Part shown: positions 1-6,803 of the stretch, one piece after another
Numbering within the stretch: the first letter of the stretch is position 1
How the letters are laid out: the number at the start of each line of letters is the position of its first letter
Origin: Flavobacteriaceae bacterium
GTDB lineage: Bacteria > Bacteroidota > Bacteroidia > Flavobacteriales > Flavobacteriaceae
Assembly: GCA_014239895.1 (NCBI GenBank)
Contig: JAAZXZ010000181.1
Coordinates: 1-19,517 of the forward strand
Direction of reading: 5' to 3'
Length of the DNA: 19,517 bases
Made by a program: the position numbers and the translations under genes
Notes under the pieces: generated by a model
What the model was told of the DNA's origin: nothing
Seen by the model: only the letters and a program-made list of their open reading frames with translations
Databases searched by the model: none

Positions 1-1307
1 TCAACTCCTCTGCTTTTGCCATATTCCCAAACTTGCTCAAAAGTTTTATCATTATCATTCACTTTATATTCTACTGCTCTAGAATATTTATTCTCATTAC
101 CATAATTTCTAAATGAACCATTATCAAATACAATAATATTTCCATTAGGCATTAAGTAAGGAGCATGTGGTCCCCAAGGAAAATCAAAATCTTCAGCGCT
201 TTTTATACCCTTTTGTACATCTTCGTTGTATGGTTTTCCTTCTTTATTGATAGCAGTGAGTAAGTAAGGCTTTGTGTTATATCCTTTGCCTTTTCTTCCT
301 GACTTTCCCCATTTTTGTTTTGGCGACATAATCCATTTGAGTTTATCATCCCAAGTTACTTTTATTAATCCTTGATTTCTTCCAGAAACAATAATGGTAC
401 TATCTCTTCCATCAAAATCAAAGGAATTCATATGAAGCCAATCCCCGTCTCTAAAGAAATTTAATTCGTCTCTATTAACATCTAAATGTTTTGCTAAGTC
501 CCATTCCTTTACAATTTTAGATTGTTTTCTGTCAAAATGTATCATGAAATCATTATCAGATAATACAATTTCCCCATCCTTTTCTATATAGGCATCTCTT
601 TTACCAACGGCAAGCAATAAATCTTCATTAGGTAATTCTAAGACATCATGATGTATGCCATAGTTGTTATTGATTTTTGTCATTACAAAGAGTTTTCCCA
701 TCATATCAAATTCATAAATAGTGTGTCTTCCTGCAACTAAAATATTTCCATTTTTAATTTTCTGAAATGGTCCAGCCATAGCTTTATGGAAACTCAGATC
801 TAAATACCATCTTATATGGCCATTGTCATCAAAAATTATTGGAGCAGAACGAAATTTACCGAAGTTTGCAAAATGAATATCCAATGCATGCATCCCTGGC
901 TCCATTTTGTCTTTTTCTAATTTATTTATTCCAATTTCAGGAAAATAATCTGGAACTTCTGAGGTCTGAATTTCAATTATATCTATTTTCTGTCCACCCT
1001 CATAATCTAGAGTTATTTCAACTTGGTTAAGTTTATTAGGATAGAGACCTAATACTGGAACATTCAAGTTTATATTTGATTCTTTAAAGGATTGTTCTAC
1101 GGGAATATCTCCTAAGACCTTTACTGTAGCTTTGCAAGGTATATCAGATTTTATATTTAACATTGCTGTAAGCGGTGAAATGTTATTAGGATTTAGAATA
1201 GTCTCAATTGAATAATCTAGCTTTGAATTATTACAGCCAGTTAGAAAAAATGAAAAGAATGCCAAAGACAGAATTGTTCTTTTAATGGATGATATTTCAG
1301 TACGCAT
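1..1307 (-). CDS. Arylsulfotransferase (ASST) family lipoprotein, 3'-truncated by window edge
   Basis: Reading the minus strand from the ATG at 1307 gives 435 uninterrupted residues before the window ends, so the C-terminus is missing. Residues 8-25 are a lipoprotein signal: basic start, hydrophobic core and an LTGC lipobox with Cys25 as the predicted lipidation site, so the protein should be membrane-anchored outside the cytoplasm. An Ig-like N-terminal region (about 35-120) is followed by a beta-propeller-like region. That region carries the residues expected of aryl-sulfate sulfotransferases: HHD at 219-221, DWLHMNS with His292, SGR with Arg310, and GPHAP with His381 followed by NGNIIVFDNG. 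In characterised members (AssT), histidines and an arginine at equivalent places transfer sulfate from a phenolic sulfate to a phenol through a sulfo-histidine; that this protein does so is inferred. It is divergent from era. Substrate is unknown; a noncatalytic propeller is the alternative. Confidence 0.85.
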   Translation of the reverse strand, partial: MRTEISSIKRTILSLAFFSFFLTGCNNSKLDYSIETILNPNNISPLTAMLNIKSDIPCKATVKVLGDIPVEQSFKESNINLNVPVLGLYPNKLNQVEITLDYEGGQKIDIIEIQTSEVPDYFPEIGINKLEKDKMEPGMHALDIHFANFGKFRSAPIIFDDNGHIRWYLDLSFHKAMAGPFQKIKNGNILVAGRHTIYEFDMMGKLFVMTKINNNYGIHHDVLELPNEDLLLAVGKRDAYIEKDGEIVLSDNDFMIHFDRKQSKIVKEWDLAKHLDVNRDELNFFRDGDWLHMNSFDFDGRDSTIIVSGRNQGLIKVTWDDKLKWIMSPKQKWGKSGRKGKGYNTKPYLLTAINKEGKPYNEDVQKGIKSAEDFDFPWGPHAPYLMPNGNIIVFDNGSFRNYGNENKYSRAVEYKVNDNDKTFEQVWEYGKSRGV

Positions 1308-1449
1308 TTTTAACTTATTATTCGTTTTTATATAGAATTTTTCAAATACAATATACATTTATTTTTTTTGCTTTGTTAAAATTTATTATAATCAACTATT
1401 GAAAAATTCTCTTTTCTTTAGTATTAATTTTCATTAAAAAGATAATTAA

Positions 1450-1457
1450 TACTTTTG
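1450..1457 (+). promoter_or_regulatory. Candidate Bacteroidota -7 element (TACTTTTG) upstream of era
   Basis: TACTTTTG matches the Bacteroidota -7 consensus TAnnTTTG exactly and lies only five bases before the era ATG. No clear TTG -33 element is visible about 20 bases upstream. If used, transcription would begin at or next to the start codon, giving a leaderless or nearly leaderless mRNA. In AT-rich DNA such an octamer can occur by chance, so this is tentative. Confidence 0.35.
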
Positions 1458-1462
1458 ACCTC

Positions 1463-2338
1463 ATGCATAAAGCTGGATTTGTAAATATTGTAGGTAATCC
1501 AAATGTTGGGAAATCAACATTGATGAATTCTTTAGTAGGAGAAAAGCTTTCAATTATTACTTCGAAGGCTCAAACTACAAGGCATAGAATTTTAGGAATT
1601 GTAAATGGCGAGGAATTTCAATTAGTCTTATCAGATACTCCTGGTGTAATTAAACCTTCTTATGAGCTTCAATCTTCGATGATGGATTTTGTTAAAACTG
1701 CTATTGACGATGCTGATATTCTAATATATATGATAGAGATTGGAGAATCAAGCTTAAAGGATGAAAATTTATTTAATAAAATAAAATCTTCATCTATTCC
1801 TGTAGTAGTATTAATTAACAAAATTGATCTATCTAATCAAGAAGAATTAGAGAATCAAGTTAGTGAATGGAGCAAAAAACTTCCAAATGCAGAAATATTT
1901 CCAATTTCAGCTCTTAAAGAATTTCAAGTTGATAATCTTCTTCAAAGGTTAATTGAATTGTTGCCAGAATGCCCACCATATTTTCCTAAAGATCAACTTA
2001 CTGATAAGCCAGAGAGATTTTTTGTAAATGAAATAATTCGTGAGAAAATCCTGATAAATTATAATAAGGAAATCCCTTATTCTGTTGAAATATTAACTGA
2101 AGAATTCAAGGAAGACAAAAAAATTATAAGAATTAGATCAGTAATAATGGTTGAGAGAAACAGTCAGAAGGGAATAATTATTGGACATAAGGGTAGCGCA
2201 TTAAAGAAAATAGGAATTGAATCAAGAAAAGATTTAGAAACTTTCTTTGGTAAACAAATTCACATAGAATTATTTGTAAAGGTTAATAAAAACTGGAGAA
2301 GTAATCAACATCAGCTTAAGAGATTTGGATACAAATAA
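1463..2338 (+). CDS. era: GTPase Era, 16S rRNA-binding ribosome assembly factor
   Basis: This 291-residue protein has the normal Era length and layout. The N-terminal G domain shows G1 GNPNVGKS (11-18), switch-I TTRHR (38-42), G3 DTPG (58-61), G4 NKID (119-122) and G5 SAL (149-151). The C-terminal KH domain, about residues 205-291, contains the GHKG loop at 241-244. Era binds the 3' end of 16S rRNA and checks 30S subunit maturation in the cytoplasm. The start MHKAGFVNIVGNPNVG matches the family N-terminus, with G1 near residue 11. Its last codons and downstream bases are duplicated just after the stop (see the repeat at 2313-2427). Confidence 0.98.
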   Translation: MHKAGFVNIVGNPNVGKSTLMNSLVGEKLSIITSKAQTTRHRILGIVNGEEFQLVLSDTPGVIKPSYELQSSMMDFVKTAIDDADILIYMIEIGESSLKDENLFNKIKSSSIPVVVLINKIDLSNQEELENQVSEWSKKLPNAEIFPISALKEFQVDNLLQRLIELLPECPPYFPKDQLTDKPERFFVNEIIREKILINYNKEIPYSVEILTEEFKEDKKIIRIRSVIMVERNSQKGIIIGHKGSALKKIGIESRKDLETFFGKQIHIELFVKVNKNWRSNQHQLKRFGYK

Positions 2339-2427
2339 ATTTTTTTATTTAATTCATTTTCAAGAGCTTAAGAGATTTGGACACAAATAAATGTATTTTT
2401 TATATAAGTTTTTTTATTTAATTCATT
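2313..2427 (+). repeat. Imperfect tandem duplication of the era 3' end
   Basis: Bases 2313-2340 (the last codons of era, the TAA stop and flanking AAT) recur at 2365-2392 with one mismatch (T to C at the second-last codon, Tyr to His if translated). The following T-rich block at 2340-2358 recurs exactly at 2409-2427, but in the second copy it is displaced by about 17 extra bases (2393-2409). The copy offset of 52 bases is not a multiple of three, and the era stop precedes it, so copy two is not translated as part of Era. It looks like a local tandem duplication followed by an insertion in copy two, or a deletion in copy one. Function, if any, is unknown. Confidence 0.9.
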
Positions 2428-2470
2428 CTAAATAGTTAAATTCATATTATAACTTATAAATATATAAATA

Positions 2471-3217
2471 ATGAAAAAAATAATTTTATCACTATGTCTA
2501 ATTGCATTCACATTTAATGCAGTTGGTCAACAAATTTGGATGTCTGCTTATAAAGTAGATCCATCAAACACAAAACAAGCAAGAGAAGCAATAGCTGAAA
2601 AGACAAAAACATTCAATACTCTTGAAAGTGAACGATTAATATACACTTATGAAATAGTAGCTGGAGAAAGAGCTAATTATTTAGTTAGAGTAGGATTTGG
2701 TGAATCTTTAGCTCAGCTTGATTCATGGGATAATGCAGGATATGATTACTGGATTGAAAATGTTTCACCTTTAATATCAAATGTTGGGGGAACAGAATAT
2801 ATGCAACACGCAACTGATGCAAGTTTCGATGATGCTGTGGCTGGATCAAATAGAATTTCTAAGGTTTTGCATTATAATGTAAAGAGGAATGGTGGCCCAG
2901 ATTTTTGGAATTTTAGAACAAGAGTTGCAAAGGCTGCAGAAAAAGTTGGCAATATAAGTTTAAATGTTTGGACTGGATCATTAGGCGGACCTAATGGTCA
3001 TGTAATTGTAGGTTATGCCAGTAAAGATATGTCTGGAATTGATAATGAAACTGAAACATGGCCTAAGGTAATTGAGGCATATAAAGAGCTATATGGTGAA
3101 GAATCTTTTGAGGCTGATCAAAAAGCCTTTAATGAAAGTTTAAATGCTTGGGGAAATTACTCTGAAATATGGAGATGGCTTCCTGAACTAAGCTCACCAC
3201 CAGTATCAATTGATTAA
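2471..3217 (+). CDS. Secreted protein of unknown function, first of a tandem paralog pair
   Basis: I do not recognise a named family. The 248-residue protein begins with a signal peptide, MKKIILSLCLIAFTFNAVGQ, likely cut after residue 20, and no lipobox cysteine is present, so it should be periplasmic or released. The mature part is rich in aromatic residues and seems to have two similar halves, each reading strand-helix-strand: about 21-80 (WMSAYKVD, then an amphipathic helix with KTKTFN at 44-49, then YEIVAGERANYLVRVG) and about 128-190. This resembles a duplicated ferredoxin-like, dimeric alpha/beta-barrel fold, an inference from the pattern only. YDYWIENVSP at 91-100 corresponds to YAYWVKNVMP in the next gene, 17 bases downstream. 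The two form an operon that ends at the terminator at 4016. Confidence 0.85.
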   Translation: MKKIILSLCLIAFTFNAVGQQIWMSAYKVDPSNTKQAREAIAEKTKTFNTLESERLIYTYEIVAGERANYLVRVGFGESLAQLDSWDNAGYDYWIENVSPLISNVGGTEYMQHATDASFDDAVAGSNRISKVLHYNVKRNGGPDFWNFRTRVAKAAEKVGNISLNVWTGSLGGPNGHVIVGYASKDMSGIDNETETWPKVIEAYKELYGEESFEADQKAFNESLNAWGNYSEIWRWLPELSSPPVSID

Positions 3218-3234
3218 TAACTAAAAAAAAGAAA

Positions 3235-3996
3235 ATGAAAAAAATAATTTTATTAGTTTTTGTTTTACCATTATTTGTTTTTTCTCAGAATAATCCAAAT
3301 GCGGAATATTGGCAATTAAACAGATGGGAAGCAAAAGAAGGAATGGCAAAAGAATTTGAATCAGCTGTTTCTAAAAAAACTCAGAAATTTAATAACTCTG
3401 AAGAAACTGCAATTTTAACCTTTCAAATATCTACTGGACCAGATTCAGGAAAATACATGAGAGTAGTTGGACCAAAAACTGCAGATTTTTTTAATCAAAG
3501 TTTATCTGATTCAGATGAATATGCATATTGGGTGAAAAATGTTATGCCTTATGTAAAAGATCAAATGGGTAATGTAAGAACTGCAAGACTTGGAGATTTA
3601 TCATATAATTGGGACAGTTCTGAAGCACCAAAAAAGTATGTGAAATTTACAACTGTCAGATTAAAATCTGAAGATTCACGTGATTGGTTTGATTTTATGA
3701 GAAGGGATGCAAAACTTAAGAGAGACAATGGTTATACTGGAATAAGAGGTGTATTTTATGTTGTTTCTGGTAGTCAATGGGAAATTCATGTAGTTGAACC
3801 TTATGATTCACATGGAACTAGATTGGGGACATTTGAGAATGACTCATTTGATTATGAAGATAAATATAATGAAATGTTTGGTTGGAGAGCATTAGAATAT
3901 GATAGAAGAAAAAGAAATGAGGCTATACGAGATTACGCAGGTGATGTTGTAGAAACATTAGAATTTAGACCAGAAATGTCTACTTCAATTCAGTAA
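3235..3996 (+). CDS. Secreted protein of unknown function, second of a tandem paralog pair
   Basis: This 253-residue protein starts with a signal peptide (MKKIILLVFVLPLFVFSQ, cut near residue 18) and is a diverged paralog of the gene immediately upstream. Shared landmarks are KKTQKFNN (47-54) against KTKTFN, YMRVVG (74-79) against YLVRVG, YAYWVKNVMP (96-105) against YDYWIENVSP, a second-half strand and helix KYVKFTTVRLK...DWFDFMRR (134-157), and a closing LEFRPEMS (242-249) against WRWLPELS. The two genes also share their first 19 bases exactly. No catalytic signature or metal motif is evident. Both halves could be alpha/beta ferredoxin-like modules, so binding of a small hydrophobic ligand or a stress role is possible but unproven. 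The 17-base spacing points to co-transcription. Confidence 0.85.
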   Translation: MKKIILLVFVLPLFVFSQNNPNAEYWQLNRWEAKEGMAKEFESAVSKKTQKFNNSEETAILTFQISTGPDSGKYMRVVGPKTADFFNQSLSDSDEYAYWVKNVMPYVKDQMGNVRTARLGDLSYNWDSSEAPKKYVKFTTVRLKSEDSRDWFDFMRRDAKLKRDNGYTGIRGVFYVVSGSQWEIHVVEPYDSHGTRLGTFENDSFDYEDKYNEMFGWRALEYDRRKRNEAIRDYAGDVVETLEFRPEMSTSIQ

Positions 3997-4015
3997 TTTT
4001 ATTCTTATATCACTT

Positions 4016-4054
4016 AATAAGAGCAGCTTAATTTTAAGCTGCTCTTATTTTTTA
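4016..4054 (+). terminator. Rho-independent terminator after the tandem secreted pair
   Basis: A perfect 15-base inverted repeat (4016-4030 with 4035-4049), containing the core GAGCAGCTTA/TAAGCTGCTC, encloses a four-base loop and runs into six T residues (4048-4053). It lies 20 bases after the stop of the second secreted protein. It separates that operon from der, which has its own promoter-like element just downstream. Confidence 0.92.
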
Positions 4055-4069
4055 ATATAATTTTACCAT

Positions 4070-4077
4070 TACATTTG
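4070..4077 (+). promoter_or_regulatory. Candidate Bacteroidota -7 element (TACATTTG) for der
   Basis: TACATTTG fits TAnnTTTG exactly, sits just after the terminator and 16 bases before the der ATG, where a new promoter is needed. A convincing -33 TTG is not visible. The predicted 5' leader would be only about ten bases. Confidence 0.45.
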
Positions 4078-4093
4078 CACACATTTTAATATT

Positions 4094-5395
4094 ATGAGCA
4101 ATATAATAGCCATAGTGGGAAGGCCTAACGTAGGAAAGTCAACTTTGTTTAACAGAATTGTTAAGCAAAGAGAAGCTATTGTTGATTCAGTTAGTGGAGT
4201 TACTAGAGACAGACACTACGGAAAAGGAGATTGGAATGGAAAAGAATTTTCATTAATTGATACCGGAGGCTATGTTTTAGGTAGTGATGATATATTTGAG
4301 TTAGAAATAGATAAGCAAGTAGAACTAGCAATTGATGAGTCTGATATTATCATATTTATGGTTGATGTGGAGACCGGATTAACTTCTATGGATACAGATA
4401 TAGCAAATATGCTTAGAAAAATTGATAAGCCAGTTTATTTAGTTATCAATAAAGTAGATAATTCTAGTAGAGTTAATGATGCAAGTGAATTTTTTGAGTT
4501 AGGTATTGATAAATACTATCCTATTGCTAGTATTAATGGTTTTGGCACAGGAGACTTGCTTGATGCAGTTGTTAAAGATTTTTCGAAAGATGTTGATCTT
4601 TCAGATAATTTGCCAAAATTTGCTGTTGTTGGAAGGCCTAATGCAGGAAAATCATCATTTATTAATGCTTTAATAGGAGAAAACAGAAATATTGTAACTG
4701 AAATTCCTGGAACAACTAGAGACTCTATTCACACAAGATATAACAGGTTTGGATTTGAATTTAATTTAATAGATACAGCAGGTATCAGAAGAAAATCCAA
4801 AGTCAAAGAAAATCTTGAGTTTTATTCTGTAATGCGAAGTGTCAGGGCTATTGAATATTCTGATGTGTGTCTACTAATTTATGATGTCAGTAGAGGATTT
4901 GATTCACAAGTAAAAAATATTTTTTGGCTTTGTGAAAGAAATAAAAAAGGAATTATAATTATCGCTAATAAATGGGATTTAATTGAAAAGGATAATAAAT
5001 CAATAAAGAAATATGAAGCTCAAATAAAGAAGGAAATTGAACCATTTGTAGATGTACCAATTATTTTTACTTCAATAATAAGTAAACAAAGGATTTATAA
5101 GGCAATTGAATCTGCGGTTGAGGTATTTAACAATAGATCAAAAAAAATTAAAACAAAAGAATTAAATAATGTTTTATTACCAATAATTGCAAAGTATCCT
5201 CCACCATCAATAAAGGGAAAGTATGTTAAGATAAAATATATTACACAACTTCCTACTTCACATCCCCAATTTGCTTTCTTTTGTAATTTGCCTCAGTATA
5301 TAAAGGATCCTTATAAGAGATTTCTTGAAAATAAAATTAGAGAAAATTTTGACTTATCTGGAGCTCAGATTGATATATATATGAGAAAGAAATAG
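4094..5395 (+). CDS. der: GTPase Der (EngA), double G-domain ribosome assembly factor
   Basis: At 433 residues this is a full-length Der, the GTPase family with two consecutive G domains. Domain one has GRPNVGKS at 9-16 and NKVD at 119-122; domain two has GRPNAGKS at 180-187, DTAGIRRKSK following, and NKWD at 292-295. A C-terminal KH-like domain (about 350-433) ends in the typical DLSGAQIDIYMRKK. Der acts in the cytoplasm in maturation of the 50S subunit. The start places G1 at residue 9, as in homologs. It follows the strong terminator at 4016 and converges on the MerR-type gene, with only one base between the two stop codons, so transcription of the pair may interfere. Confidence 0.98.
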   Translation: MSNIIAIVGRPNVGKSTLFNRIVKQREAIVDSVSGVTRDRHYGKGDWNGKEFSLIDTGGYVLGSDDIFELEIDKQVELAIDESDIIIFMVDVETGLTSMDTDIANMLRKIDKPVYLVINKVDNSSRVNDASEFFELGIDKYYPIASINGFGTGDLLDAVVKDFSKDVDLSDNLPKFAVVGRPNAGKSSFINALIGENRNIVTEIPGTTRDSIHTRYNRFGFEFNLIDTAGIRRKSKVKENLEFYSVMRSVRAIEYSDVCLLIYDVSRGFDSQVKNIFWLCERNKKGIIIIANKWDLIEKDNKSIKKYEAQIKKEIEPFVDVPIIFTSIISKQRIYKAIESAVEVFNNRSKKIKTKELNNVLLPIIAKYPPPSIKGKYVKIKYITQLPTSHPQFAFFCNLPQYIKDPYKRFLENKIRENFDLSGAQIDIYMRKK

Positions 5396-5396
5396 G

Positions 5397-5726
5397 TTAA
5401 AGCTGTTCTTTTATCTTAATTAATCTAGACCTGATTTCTTTTAATTTATTTATTATTCCTAGTGTATTTAAAGATTTCTTTTTATGTTCTTTTATATATG
5501 TTTTTGCACCATCAATAGTATATCCTCGCTCCTTTACTAAGAAGTATACGTGTCTCAAATTTTCAATGTCTTGCGTTGTAAATTTCCTATTACCCTTTGC
5601 GTTTTTTTTAGGATTTAAAATTGAAAATTCAGTTTCCCAGAATCTAATTAGCGATGGATTAACTTCAAAGGCATCAGCTACTTCACCAATTGAATAATAT
5701 CTTTTTTCAGGCAGTTCAATATCCAT
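5397..5726 (-). CDS. MerR-family transcriptional regulator
   Basis: The 109-residue protein has a MerR-type winged-helix DNA-binding domain: YYSIGEVADAFEVNPSLIRF (10-29) forms the helix-turn-helix, WETEF follows, and the wing is around NAKGNRKFT (42-50), with DIENLRHVYFLVKERGYTI leading into the dimerisation helix (about 53-109). There is no cysteine effector-binding domain, so it is not a classical metal sensor; signal and targets are unknown. Its ATG overlaps the stop of the upstream M23 peptidase gene by one base (TAATG), so translation is probably coupled. This MerR-next-to-M23 arrangement beside alaS is, as I recall, common in Flavobacteriia. Confidence 0.92.
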   Translation of the reverse strand: MDIELPEKRYYSIGEVADAFEVNPSLIRFWETEFSILNPKKNAKGNRKFTTQDIENLRHVYFLVKERGYTIDGAKTYIKEHKKKSLNTLGIINKLKEIRSRLIKIKEQL

Positions 5727-6697
5727 TAGTCAAGTGATTCATTTACAACAGAAGTTTTCTTTAGTAATTCATCAAATTCTTTAGCAGTTAAATTACCATA
5801 ATAGAAATTAACAGGATTAACTTTAATATTATCTTTAAATATTTCATAGTGAAGATGTGGTGCATTAGACCTTCCAGAACTTCCAACATAGCCAATTAGG
5901 TCACCTCTTTTTACTTTTTGATACTTTTTCACATTGTATTTGTAGAGATGAGCATATAAACTTGTATATCCATATCCATGATCAATTCTAATATGTTTCC
6001 CAAATCCAGAGGACCTACTATCTGCTCTCCTAACAATACCATCACCAGATGCATATACAGGTGTTCCTCTAGGAGCTGTAAAGTCCATGCCATAATGAAA
6101 TTTCATAACTTTTGTAAATGGGTCTGATCTATAACCAAAACCTGAAGCTATTCTAGTTAAATCATTATTATTTATCGGTTGAATTGCAGGAATTGATTTT
6201 AATAATTTTTCTTTTTTAGAGGCAAGGCTTGTTATTTCATCAAGAGACTTGGACTGGACAATCATTCTTTTTTGTAAAACATCAATTTTTTTAGCACTCT
6301 CTTTAATTAAGTTTGAGTAATCATATCCATCATATTTTTTATAACGATTTACACCACCTATACCAGCTTTTCTTTTGTCTTCACTTATTGGATTAGCCTC
6401 AAAGTATATTCTATATATTGCATTATCTCTTTCCTCAATATTTGATAATACAATTTCTGCATTATCTATTTTTTTATTTAGAACTTCAAATTGTATTTGT
6501 AAGTTTTGTAGTTCCCGTGTTAGAGATTTTTCTTTAGGGGATTCAAAATATTTGCTTGCAACTAGAATAAATAAAAATCCAAACAATGCAGAACCCAAAA
6601 GGTATACTGAAACGTATTTTAAAACAGTTCTTTTAGTTGTTTTAATTTTTTTATACGAAAGTGTATCAGAATCGTAATAATATTTTACTTTAGGCAT
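5726..6697 (-). CDS. M23-family peptidoglycan endopeptidase, membrane-anchored
   Basis: The 323-residue protein has a basic cytoplasmic tail, one transmembrane segment (about 28-46), a periplasmic coiled coil (about 55-90 and 130-165), and a C-terminal LytM/M23 domain (about 183-300). Zinc ligands are visible as His201 and Asp205 in HYGMD and His283 in HLH (281-283); His250 in YAH is the expected catalytic histidine. All key residues are present, so it should be an active murein hydrolase, cutting cross-linking peptides during growth or division. The domain follows FGYRSDPFT, typical of Bacteroidota members. It is the first gene of a two-gene operon with the MerR-type regulator and diverges from alaS. 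Confidence 0.96.
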   Translation of the reverse strand: MPKVKYYYDSDTLSYKKIKTTKRTVLKYVSVYLLGSALFGFLFILVASKYFESPKEKSLTRELQNLQIQFEVLNKKIDNAEIVLSNIEERDNAIYRIYFEANPISEDKRKAGIGGVNRYKKYDGYDYSNLIKESAKKIDVLQKRMIVQSKSLDEITSLASKKEKLLKSIPAIQPINNNDLTRIASGFGYRSDPFTKVMKFHYGMDFTAPRGTPVYASGDGIVRRADSRSSGFGKHIRIDHGYGYTSLYAHLYKYNVKKYQKVKRGDLIGYVGSSGRSNAPHLHYEIFKDNIKVNPVNFYYGNLTAKEFDELLKKTSVVNESLD

Positions 6698-6709
6698 AAT
6701 TTAAAATTG

Positions 6710-6717
6710 TATTTTTG
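6710..6717 (+). promoter_or_regulatory. Candidate -7 element (TATTTTTG) for alaS
   Basis: TATTTTTG matches TAnnTTTG and lies 86 bases before the alaS ATG. A -33 motif is not evident, and the region is a divergent promoter space shared with the M23 gene. If both this and the minus-strand element at 6748-6755 were used, the two transcripts would overlap over their 5' ends. Confidence 0.25.
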
Positions 6718-6747
6718 TATATTCTTATGATTGTAAAAATAATAATG

Positions 6748-6755
6748 CAAATATA
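6748..6755 (-). promoter_or_regulatory. Candidate -7 element (TATATTTG) for the M23-MerR operon
   Basis: On the minus strand the octamer reads TATATTTG, an exact TAnnTTTG match, about 50 bases before the M23 start codon at 6697. No clear -33 TTG is seen at the usual distance. Confidence 0.4.
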
Positions 6756-6803
6756 ACAATAGTTTTACATTATGTATAATTTAGTCTAATGCTAATCTAA
6801 AAA

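Noticed and set aside
839..1030. Short plus-strand frame
   Set aside because: It runs opposite the arylsulfotransferase gene, which has a lipobox and family motifs.
6375..6677. 100-codon plus-strand frame
   Set aside because: It is antisense to the M23 peptidase N-terminal and coiled-coil region; serine/leucine-rich composition is what antisense of lysine/glutamate-rich sequence gives.
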